Shown here: positions 14,594 to 21,003 of the stretch, piece after piece | Numbering within the stretch: the stretch's first letter is position 1 | How the letters are laid out: each line of letters opens with the position of its first letter | IMG/VR virus record: IMGVR_UViG_3300046683_000177 | Span: 1 to 21,003 of that record | Strand: one strand, 5' to 3' | From: a virus | DNA length: 21,003 nucleotides | Notes under the pieces: model-generated | Database searches by the model: none | Told to the model about the DNA's origin: nothing | What the model saw: the letters and a program-made list of their open reading frames with translations, nothing else | Position numbers and translations under genes: made by a program

Positions 14594-16110
14594 TGTCACT
14601 GATGAACGCATTTCACGATCTCGGCGGCGCCATCGCGGACACGGCCGGCGCGGGGATCAAGGAACTCCAGCGCGCGGACACGTTGAACACGCTGCAGCAG
14701 GGGCAGCAGCAGTTTACGGCCGGCGAGAATGTGCTTAACCGGCAGGCAACCGTCGATCTGGAGAAGATGAAAACGGCGGCCGCGCAAGACCTGGCGAGAC
14801 TGGTCGCCCAGCAACAAGAAGCGGCTTCTACGCCTGAGATGAAGAACCTAAAGAGTGGTGCTGCCGCCCAAACGTCAGCAATTAACGTGGCCGCTGAAAT
14901 AGCCAAACTTCGAGAAACCGCCAGACTTCAGGATGTTGCAAGGACTCCTGAAGAAAAAATGTTGGATAATTTATATCCTGGGTGGAGAGGAACAAGCACC
15001 CCGGCCCCCTCTTCTGGCGCGGTTTCGACTTCAGGGTATGAAGATACAACCAGTACACTCAATCCATCATCATCGGACGCGGCAAGCACGACTGTGCCGT
15101 CTAATACGACGTCGGCAGGGATGGCCGCGCCGGCAGGCGGACTATCTTCAACGTTGCGCGATCAACTTATATCAAAAGTTACTGGCGCACCCTTGGCTGG
15201 TTCAGATGCCGCTATCAAATATGCCATAGCGCAAGATGTGCTGAAGGATGATAAATTCAAAAACGCTTCTCCTGGCATGCAGGCCGCCGAGATTGAAAAC
15301 AGGCTGGCAATAGCGAAAGGGACAATGACTAGTCCAGAATCGCGCACGGCCATGGCTAAAGCTATCGCGAGTTATCAACTCGCTCCGTTGAGTGCTTATG
15401 CTCTGGTCAAACCCGGCGGACCGGAGACAATGGGGCAAGTTATAGAGTTTAATCCTGATTATCAGGAATCAAGATATCCAGAAGTCAATAAGGCCATGAG
15501 TGCCTTTGGTTCAGGAAAACAAGGGGATATCACTCGTTCAATCAACGTCGGCGTGCAGCATTTGGACGTTCTTGACCAAGCCGCCAACGCTCTGAAGAAT
15601 AATGACGTGCAAGCCTTGAATTCTCTCAAGAATGTATTTATGCAACAGTTTGGTTCTCCAGAACCAACTACCTTTGACGGGATAAAACAAATTGTTGGGA
15701 CTGAAATAGAAAAGGCTGTAGCCGGGGGGATTGGAGCATCGTCGGATCGTGACCGGATTATGAAAGCGTTGGATCGTGCCAACTCTCCTGATCAATTGGT
15801 GGGGATTACAAATGCGTTCCGAGCGTTGATGGTGGGGCAGGTTAAGGGGCTTAAAGATCAATACGAGGATGCTACTGGCTTCAAAACTGGGCCGTTCGCA
15901 TTCGAGACAAAACTAGCGCCCGAGACGATTAAGGCTCTTAGTGGAAACAGATCGTCCACATCATCCGATATCCCGCCTCGGGACACCTCAGTGTCCAAGG
16001 ACACCACTCCTCCGGGATATATGACGCCGCAACAGATGTATGGCGGGACCGGTCCAACTCCCACGCGTAAGCCTCTTGCGGCGTTCATGCCACAACAAGC
16101 GCCGCAATGA
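14593..16110 (+). CDS. Internal virion/ejection protein, 505 aa
   Basis: ATG 14593 shares a base with the upstream TGA; TTG 14590 is rejected. Residues 1-25 (MSLMNAFHDLGGAI...IKEL) align with the start of the lysozyme. Residues 25-120 are Gln/Ala/Glu-rich helices, probably coiled coil; 130-185 is a Ser/Thr/Pro linker. The C-terminal domain (about 255-430) has IASYQLAPLSAYAL, VIEFNPDYQESRYPEVNKAM, ITRSINVGVQHLDVLDQAANAL, and GITNAFRALMVGQVKGLKDQYE. This NPDY...Y...F.sG......N..I.HLdvL..A.aL pattern recurs in phage internal proteins. Codons in 15000-15950 end in A/T more than in neighbours, suggesting a transferred C-terminal module. It overlaps the next gene in ATGA. Confidence 0.75.
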   Translation: MSLMNAFHDLGGAIADTAGAGIKELQRADTLNTLQQGQQQFTAGENVLNRQATVDLEKMKTAAAQDLARLVAQQQEAASTPEMKNLKSGAAAQTSAINVAAEIAKLRETARLQDVARTPEEKMLDNLYPGWRGTSTPAPSSGAVSTSGYEDTTSTLNPSSSDAASTTVPSNTTSAGMAAPAGGLSSTLRDQLISKVTGAPLAGSDAAIKYAIAQDVLKDDKFKNASPGMQAAEIENRLAIAKGTMTSPESRTAMAKAIASYQLAPLSAYALVKPGGPETMGQVIEFNPDYQESRYPEVNKAMSAFGSGKQGDITRSINVGVQHLDVLDQAANALKNNDVQALNSLKNVFMQQFGSPEPTTFDGIKQIVGTEIEKAVAGGIGASSDRDRIMKALDRANSPDQLVGITNAFRALMVGQVKGLKDQYEDATGFKTGPFAFETKLAPETIKALSGNRSSTSSDIPPRDTSVSKDTTPPGYMTPQQMYGGTGPTPTRKPLAAFMPQQAPQ

Positions 16111-19100
16111 GCGGTTCTGTCCCTGGCTTTGACGTGCTTGGCGCTCGCAAGGAAGGTTATTCGGATGGCGAGATCGCGACATTTCTTGCCAAACAAACCG
16201 GCTTCGATCTCAATGGAGCGCGGAAGGAAGGCTACAAAGATCCCGAGATAGTGGGATTTCTTGCGCCGGCCACGTTGACGAAGGCTACTACTGAACCCAC
16301 GGGGCCGACAGAATACGCACCCCCAGCGGACCCCGGCGGCGCACCCGTGGCGATGGGGGCAAGACCTCAGCCCACCGCGCCGTCAGATGATTACGCGGGC
16401 ACAGGCGCCGAGGGTATGAAACCCGGCGCCGAATCCATCGGGTCCGCGTTTGGTCGCGTTGGCGGGGCCGTCGATGAAGGGTTCAGGAAAGGAGCCGCCG
16501 CTGGCACGGATATCCAGGGGCAACCACTTCTCACTGGGCTCATGAGACAGGCCGGGGGCGTGGCGAGAGGCGGCATGGCGGCGTTGTCGCAATCGCTGAT
16601 GGAGGTCTTCGGGGAGAAGGGCGGCCGGGACGCTCTGGCATTGCTGAGCACTCTTCCGATGGCGCCCGAGACCGCGCACGCGACAACACTTCTCAAAACA
16701 ATGTCGCCGGATGTTTCCGCTGCCGCTGCCCCTCCCGTCGCGCGCGTTCCACAAACGCCTCTTGAGGTAGCCCGCGACCTTCGCGCGGACAGGGCGGAGA
16801 CCCTGGCTGCCCCTGAACCGGCCACCTCGGCCATTCCCGCCCTTGACCCTACCATCACGGACTTTTCCGCACTGACGAATCCTCTTTCGACGCGCGGACA
16901 AGGCGTGGGGGCCGTGTTGACGGCAGACAATGTAGACAGCGCCATTGCCGCCGCCCAGGATGTCACTGGCACCGGCCCCTACAAGCCTGTCACCGTGGGT
17001 GAGGTAGCGGCGAGGGACGGCCTCACGGATCCCAACGAGGCGTATCGCCGCATGGCGGCGGAGAACGCGGCGGGAGGTCGGGCGACTGGCATTCCAGATT
17101 TTGATATGGTAAGAGATGCCGGAAGGAGTGTTAATCGTGGCCAGTCCCTTGAACCCGTTAATGAACAACCAGGCCTTTCTGGCGCATATGCTGGCGCAGC
17201 ACCCCCAGGTTACACGCGAACAGATGTTGGAGATGTTGGAGGCAGCGGGAGCACTGGGGTCCGAGCCGTCTACCAGTCCACGGCCAGCGATGCCCCCATC
17301 CCCGTCTTCCACGAGATAGGCGGCGACGGTACGGGAGAGACGTTCGCTCAGAATATCGCTGAGAGTAAGCAAGGCAACAAATTCGGCGCTTCTGTCGCAG
17401 TCTATCCGACTGATGAATATAATCAGATGCGGTTGTTCGTCACGCCTGATCGTGGCGCTGGTTTCGCGTTGCATGGCGATGACATTGTCTCTGTGTATCG
17501 CAAACCGGATGGTCCGAAGGGAGTAGTATCACCAATTCTTGATCTCGCTACCCAGGAAGGGGGGCGAAAACTTGATGCTTTTGATACCGTATTGCCTGGA
17601 ATTTACGGGAATAACGGATTCAAGGCGGTCGCGCGGTTGGCATGGAATGACGCCTATGCACCCGAGGGGTGGGATTTCAACACTTATCGCAATTTCAATG
17701 GTGGTCGTCCCGATGTAGTCTTCATGGTCTATGATCCGAATCATAACCTACCTTACAAAGCTGGAGACGGGGTCAGAGTCGCAGATTATGATGCGGGCGT
17801 AGCGGCACAAGACCGCGCACTGGGGCAGATAGGCCAGCCAGCGGCCAGAGGGGCTCCAGCAGAGGTTGTGCAAGCGCCTACGCGGCGCCTGCCAGGTATT
17901 TACGGCGGCGAACCGGACGTGACGACGGGGCCATTCGAGCCTCAGGCAGCAGGCGCTGCTGCATCCCGCGAAGGCACGCCAGCCAGCCAGATCGGGATGG
18001 ACTTCGACACCATGAAGGCCAATCGGCGGCGGGCGGAACTGGATGAAATCCAGGCGCCAGCCACCCCAGGCGACAACACCATCTACGTGGAGGGATCCAA
18101 CCCCACTCTGGCCGAGCGCACAGGCGATCCGACAACCTCTCAGGTTGAAAACATGCTGCGCGAGCGCCGCGCGGGGTTTTTCACGGGGGAAGGGAAGCCA
18201 ATCACCGAGGCCAATAAGGCACGCGTGCGGGCGATTGAGAATGAAGGCATTCCGGACACGACACTGAATACGATGCGGAAAGAGCGCACGGATGAGTGGG
18301 TGAGTTTGTCTAAAGACATCATCCCCAAAAGCAAACCTGCCGATTTGTCTGGATACGAGGGATGGCTCGATGAGCAACTCGCGGATCCGCGTATCCAAGA
18401 GAACGACCCGGTCTTCGCGACATTACGAAGCCTCAAGAACAGACTTTATGGGCCAGATGGACAACTGAAATCCAACCCGGCCGCAGTTTGGGGCATGCAT
18501 GACCAATTACAATATATGCTCGCCAAAGCGAAAGACCCGTTCGACCAGGTCAGCGCGGAAGCGTATTCCAATAAGGAGATTCTACTCGCTAAAAAGTTTG
18601 TGGATGATGCGATGAACGAAGCGTCAGGCAATCAGTTCCAGGTCGCCCTCGATGCCTATGCTAAACGCTCGCAGGAAATAAGGGCGGGTGAAATCATGAA
18701 CGAACTACGCAGCAAAGATGTGAACATGCACGGGGAATTGCAGCCCCAGCGGTTCCATAACGATGTTCTGGCCCTGGCTAAATCTCGTGGTGACAAGGGC
18801 ATTGATCCATCCATGGATATCTCGGACAGCACCATGCGAACTCTGATCAACATTGATGCGGATCTGAAGCGGGCCGGCCTCATCAAGCTGGGCGCCCCGC
18901 GTGGGTCGCAGACAAACCTGATGGGGTATCTATCAGATCGACTTGGCAGAGATGCCGCTGTGAAATTGCTGGGGGCTATTCCTGTCGTCAGGCAGGCGGT
19001 GAAGCCAATGTTTGATGTCCTCAATGAAATGCACCTCGACAAGCTGGCTCGGCAACACACTGAGCCACCCGCTGGCGGCTACACGCTGCATCCGTCTCTC

Positions 19101-19118
19101 GGCCCCGAGACGCCCTGA
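16107..19118 (+). CDS. Giant polyvalent internal virion protein with GNAT-like insert, 1003 aa
   Basis: Two 22-residue repeats (GFDxxGARKEGYxDxEIxxFLA) lie at 7-28 and 32-53, a motif seen at the front of phage polyvalent proteins. A low-complexity and helical part follows to about 335. Residues about 337-390 are odd: the frame has poor codon bias and a better ORF is nested there. Residues about 395-545 form a domain with GASVAVYPTDEYNQMRLFVT, GFALHGDDIVSVYR, LDAFDTVLPGIYGNNGF and DVVFMVYD; the YGNNGFKAVAR segment resembles the YxxxGF end of a GNAT acetyltransferase. Residues 660-1003 are charged helices typical of ejection proteins (VSLSKDIIPKSKPADLSGYE, RGSQTNLMGYL). By position it parallels T7 gp15/gp16. 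The insert is more AT-ended than its flanks. Confidence 0.75.
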   Translation: MSGSVPGFDVLGARKEGYSDGEIATFLAKQTGFDLNGARKEGYKDPEIVGFLAPATLTKATTEPTGPTEYAPPADPGGAPVAMGARPQPTAPSDDYAGTGAEGMKPGAESIGSAFGRVGGAVDEGFRKGAAAGTDIQGQPLLTGLMRQAGGVARGGMAALSQSLMEVFGEKGGRDALALLSTLPMAPETAHATTLLKTMSPDVSAAAAPPVARVPQTPLEVARDLRADRAETLAAPEPATSAIPALDPTITDFSALTNPLSTRGQGVGAVLTADNVDSAIAAAQDVTGTGPYKPVTVGEVAARDGLTDPNEAYRRMAAENAAGGRATGIPDFDMVRDAGRSVNRGQSLEPVNEQPGLSGAYAGAAPPGYTRTDVGDVGGSGSTGVRAVYQSTASDAPIPVFHEIGGDGTGETFAQNIAESKQGNKFGASVAVYPTDEYNQMRLFVTPDRGAGFALHGDDIVSVYRKPDGPKGVVSPILDLATQEGGRKLDAFDTVLPGIYGNNGFKAVARLAWNDAYAPEGWDFNTYRNFNGGRPDVVFMVYDPNHNLPYKAGDGVRVADYDAGVAAQDRALGQIGQPAARGAPAEVVQAPTRRLPGIYGGEPDVTTGPFEPQAAGAAASREGTPASQIGMDFDTMKANRRRAELDEIQAPATPGDNTIYVEGSNPTLAERTGDPTTSQVENMLRERRAGFFTGEGKPITEANKARVRAIENEGIPDTTLNTMRKERTDEWVSLSKDIIPKSKPADLSGYEGWLDEQLADPRIQENDPVFATLRSLKNRLYGPDGQLKSNPAAVWGMHDQLQYMLAKAKDPFDQVSAEAYSNKEILLAKKFVDDAMNEASGNQFQVALDAYAKRSQEIRAGEIMNELRSKDVNMHGELQPQRFHNDVLALAKSRGDKGIDPSMDISDSTMRTLINIDADLKRAGLIKLGAPRGSQTNLMGYLSDRLGRDAAVKLLGAIPVVRQAVKPMFDVLNEMHLDKLARQHTEPPAGGYTLHPSLGPETP
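17137..17319 (+). CDS. Nested out-of-frame ORF with strong RBS, 60 aa
   Basis: Within the 1003-residue gene, in the +1 frame, GTG 17137 is preceded by GGAAGGAG (17121-17128) at 8-base spacing. The product reads MASPLNPLMNNQAFLAHML, then QHPQVTREQMLEMLEAAGAL and a Ser/Pro tail. It has the look of a real small helical phage protein. By my hand count about three quarters of its first 45 codons end in G or C, while the main frame over the same bases has about 40 percent and gives a Gly/Ala/Pro-rich linker. Either it is a true overlapping gene, or a former separate gene through which the larger frame later became continuous. An in-frame ATG at 17116 is a less likely start. Confidence 0.5.
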   Translation: MASPLNPLMNNQAFLAHMLAQHPQVTREQMLEMLEAAGALGSEPSTSPRPAMPPSPSSTR

Positions 19119-19139
19119 CCGCAACAAGGACACCAACAC

Positions 19140-19508
19140 ATGAAACTCACACTCGCCTTTCTGGCGGCGGTCCTTTGCGCGTCCAGCGCATGGGCACAGA
19201 ACGTCACGACGTTCCCCGGCCCACTTCAGATCGTGACGCTGGACGTCAAAACCGTCACGACCGGCGGCGTGGCTGTCACCGCGATCGCCAATGGGCACAG
19301 AACAGCCGGGGGCTTCATCCAGAACCCCACCGGGGCGGTTGCCTTGTGCATCAACGAAATAGGCACGGCCACAGGCGCGACGTCGTCCGGCGATACGACC
19401 TGTATCGCAGGGGGCGCCACATATACCGTTGCTCCTTCGATCGGCTCAGTGTCTGTGATTTCCAGCGACAGTTCGCACCCGTTCAGCGGCTACGGATTTG
19501 TGCGGTAG
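19140..19508 (+). CDS. Exported small phage protein with Sec signal peptide, 122 aa
   Basis: AAGGA at 19125-19129 precedes ATG 19140 at suitable spacing. Residues 1-19 (MKLTLAFLAAVLCASSAWA) are a clear Sec signal peptide with probable cleavage AWA/QN. The mature part is a small beta domain with IQNPTGAVALCINEIGTATG and SSGDTTCIAGGATYTV. The two mature cysteines could form a disulphide in the periplasm. The IQNP...CIN...G...SVISS pattern resembles small phage fibre or decoration proteins, which normally lack a signal. It follows the giant internal protein after 21 bases and begins the distal fibre cluster. It may be added to the virion outside the cytoplasm, or alter the host surface; both are inferred. 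Confidence 0.75.
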   Translation: MKLTLAFLAAVLCASSAWAQNVTTFPGPLQIVTLDVKTVTTGGVAVTAIANGHRTAGGFIQNPTGAVALCINEIGTATGATSSGDTTCIAGGATYTVAPSIGSVSVISSDSSHPFSGYGFVR

Positions 19509-19517
19509 GAGACGGGA

Positions 19518-20021
19518 ATGGCCTACTACACGCCAACCGGTAAGCCGCTAACCAATTCGTCCGCCCTCTCCGCTCAGATGCGCGCGGAGTTCGTTTCCAT
19601 CGCTGCGGGCTTCTCGTTGTTGCCGACAGTCGCGGGGAACCAGGACCAACTCGTGGTTATCGACTCCACCGGCAGCGCGTTGGTTGGAAGCCCGCAACTC
19701 ACACTCACTTCGGGCAATCTGAACATCTCCGGCGGCAGTGTGGCGACGGATACCAGCCTGATTGTCGGCGCAGATCAGGTGGTCGCGGCGCGGGACACGG
19801 GATGGACCGCGATGACCGGGACATCTGACAAAGCCAGCGTTTTCGACACGAGTTCGGTGACGCTTTCTCAACTGGCCAGTCGCGTTTTGTCGCTTCAAGC
19901 GGCACTGGCGACACACGGTTTAATTGGCGCAACCGGCGGCGGCGGCGTGTCGAGCATGGAGATGGAAGATGCATCAGGAAATTGGCTGTTCGAGGACTCG
20001 TCAACTGTTGATTGGGGATGA
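19518..20021 (+). CDS. Minimal paralogue of the tail fibre, 167 aa
   Basis: AGGAG at 19507-19511 overlaps the upstream stop and serves ATG 19518. The N-terminal 50 residues (YYTPTGKP, LSAQMRAEFVSIAAGFSLLP) and the segment at about 75-137 (VGADQVVAARDTGWTAMTG, LASRVLSLQAALATHGLIG) align with the two ends of the 507-residue fibre at 6965. The duplicated GWNLYQPD domains and beta-helix are absent. After a Gly-rich hinge it ends MEDASGNWLFEDSSTVDWG, a relative of the LEDGSGDWLWENG repeats of the large tail protein. It may be an adaptor or spacer in the fibre, or a competing short form. Confident in paralogy, not in role. Confidence 0.8.
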   Translation: MAYYTPTGKPLTNSSALSAQMRAEFVSIAAGFSLLPTVAGNQDQLVVIDSTGSALVGSPQLTLTSGNLNISGGSVATDTSLIVGADQVVAARDTGWTAMTGTSDKASVFDTSSVTLSQLASRVLSLQAALATHGLIGATGGGGVSSMEMEDASGNWLFEDSSTVDWG

Positions 20022-20026
20022 CGTAA

Positions 20027-20275
20027 ATGGCTGACACAAAAATATCCGCGTCGACTTTGACGGGTTATGCCGGGAATCTGCAAATACCCGTCGCGATCCC
20101 CAGTAACACTGGGGCATTTCACATAGTCGGGTCCTCTGTCGTGGCGGCAGTCACGCCGGCCGTTATCGCCGCGCTCGACTTTTCGACACTGCCAACAAGT
20201 GACCCTGGCAGCGGAAAACTTTGGATCAATGGCAACGGCGCCGCGAATGGCCCACTATGGGTAGGACCAGCATAA
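20027..20275 (+). CDS. Small fibre-associated protein, 82 aa
   Basis: ATG 20027 follows the fibre paralogue after 5 bases, with GGGGA at 20014-20018 as the RBS. The N-terminal part (ADTKISASTLTGYAGNLQIPV) has the tail-fibre style ISxLT...L.G sequence, and the C-terminal LPTSDPGSGKLWINGNG...LWVGPA matches the LPTSDPGxxGxLWxNGG ending common on phage tail fibre proteins. There is no signal peptide. It overlaps the next gene by one base (TAATG). Likely a fibre-tip or chaperone-like component. Confidence 0.7.
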   Translation: MADTKISASTLTGYAGNLQIPVAIPSNTGAFHIVGSSVVAAVTPAVIAALDFSTLPTSDPGSGKLWINGNGAANGPLWVGPA

Positions 20276-21003
20276 TGAAAACATTTCTGTGGGGGCTCCT
20301 GGCCTGCGTCCTGGCCGGTAACGCGATGGCCGCCGACGTGCCGATGGACAGTCTTATCCTTATTCCAAAAGGGTCGCCGCCGGGATCGCCCGCGAACGGC
20401 CAGATGTGGAGCACGTCGGCGGGGTTCTTTGGCAAAAGCAGCGGCGGCGGCGTGGTCGGGCCGTTCGGCACGGGCGGCGGCGGTGGCTCTGGCACCGTCA
20501 CGAGCGTCAATGGCACCAGCACGGGAGGCACACTCACGCCGACCGGCGGCCCCGTGACGACCTCGGGATCGTTGAATTTCGAACTCAACCTGGCGCACGC
20601 GAACACGTGGAGTGGGCAGCAAACCTTCGTGGCGCCAATCCTTGGCACGATCGCTTCGGGAGTTGGCACCAACCTGACGGGGTTGACCTTGGCCGGCCAC
20701 GCGGCACAGGCGGCGAACACCGTCGTTGCCAACGTCACTTCGGGCTCGGCCGCGCCAACGGCTGTGTCGGTGCCAGGGTGTGTTGATACCAGCGGCAACC
20801 ACTTAAACTACACGAGCGGCACGGGCTTCTCTTGCGGCACGAGTTCGAGCGGCGGTGGTAGCTCGTGGAACCTGACTGACGGCACGCATACCATTACCGG
20901 CGTTACCACGGTAACTACTCCGATTGGGTCACTGTTGGTCGGAGGTTCGGGGACCGCCGCCACATTGACGCCAGTAGCCTCCACGCGCACCGCCGCGTCG
21001 CCC
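20275..21003 (+). CDS. Tail-fibre-like protein with signal peptide, 3' end outside window
   Basis: ATG 20275 shares a base with the upstream TAA and the frame stays open for 243 codons to the window edge. Residues 1-19 (MKTFLWGLLACVLAGNAMA) form a Sec signal peptide, probable cleavage AMA/AD. Then a short PPGSPANGQMWSTSAGFFGK segment, a poly-Gly hinge, and fibre-type repeats: GTVTSVNGTSTGGTLTPTGG, TWSGQQTF, ANTVVANVTSGSAAPTAVSV, SSWNLTDGTHTITG. The GTVTSV...GGP(V)T(T)SG pattern is typical of phage tail fibres, which are normally cytoplasmic. A second exported protein in the same cluster makes chance unlikely. Cysteines in VPGCVD and FSCGTS could pair after export. Confidence 0.75.
   Translation, partial: MKTFLWGLLACVLAGNAMAADVPMDSLILIPKGSPPGSPANGQMWSTSAGFFGKSSGGGVVGPFGTGGGGGSGTVTSVNGTSTGGTLTPTGGPVTTSGSLNFELNLAHANTWSGQQTFVAPILGTIASGVGTNLTGLTLAGHAAQAANTVVANVTSGSAAPTAVSVPGCVDTSGNHLNYTSGTGFSCGTSSSGGGSSWNLTDGTHTITGVTTVTTPIGSLLVGGSGTAATLTPVASTRTAASP

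Noticed and set aside
16383-17474. 363-codon minus-strand ORF
   Set aside because: Arg/Gly/His-rich shadow with no RBS, opposite a gene with recognisable repeats.
20119-20802. Long minus-strand ORFs over the last gene
   Set aside because: The + strand frame starting at 20275 has a signal peptide and fibre repeats and is the coding one.

Overview
The window is a nearly gap-free block of virion structural genes from a tailed phage or prophage, most consistent with a short-tailed (podovirus-like) phage of a GC-rich, probably proteobacterial host. All genes but one are on the + strand. Many neighbours are joined by ATGA, GTGA, TGATG or TAATG stop/start overlaps, as in one long late operon. No replication, lysogeny, packaging, tRNA, IS or CRISPR element was seen. 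No gene-free stretch exceeds about 170 bases.

Layout. 1-1033: two adjacent 165-residue capsid-associated proteins. 1034-1201: the only real intergenic space, holding a compact predicted RNA fold with a pseudoknot followed by a C-rich, G-poor leader. 1202-2636: an unknown protein, an adaptor-like protein and a small protein. 2633-2890: a lone minus-strand gene. 2905-4561: a 503-residue protein with an enzyme-like region plus a small overlapping gene. 4596-8488: a large tail (nozzle-like) protein and a tail fibre. 8485-11367: a 960-residue repeat protein with seven DUF4214-like repeats. 11364-19118: an internal-core/ejection module (a GNAT-like protein, a hydrophobic protein, two small proteins, a tail lysozyme, and 505- and 1003-residue proteins). 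19140-21003: two proteins with Sec signal peptides, a minimal paralogue of the fibre, and fibre-end proteins, the last one cut by the window edge.

The order decoration - adaptor - nozzle - GNAT-like - hydrophobic - lysozyme - giant internal protein - fibres parallels the T7 plan (gp10-11-12-13-14-15/16-17), although sequence identity to T7 cannot be claimed. The module would build the neck and tail, load ejection proteins and enzymes into the capsid, cut peptidoglycan during entry and bind the host.

Most unusual signals: (1) the 100-nt pseudoknotted RNA at 1038-1137; (2) a short motif of the form [GSP]L[LIM]N[AQRT]P[IVL] in five virion proteins, and two N-terminal leader types each shared by two otherwise different proteins; (3) a 60-codon ORF with a strong RBS nested out of frame in the 1003-residue gene, where the codon bias favours the nested frame; (4) hairpins ending exactly one base before two start codons; (5) fibre genes that keep the same two ends around different middles.
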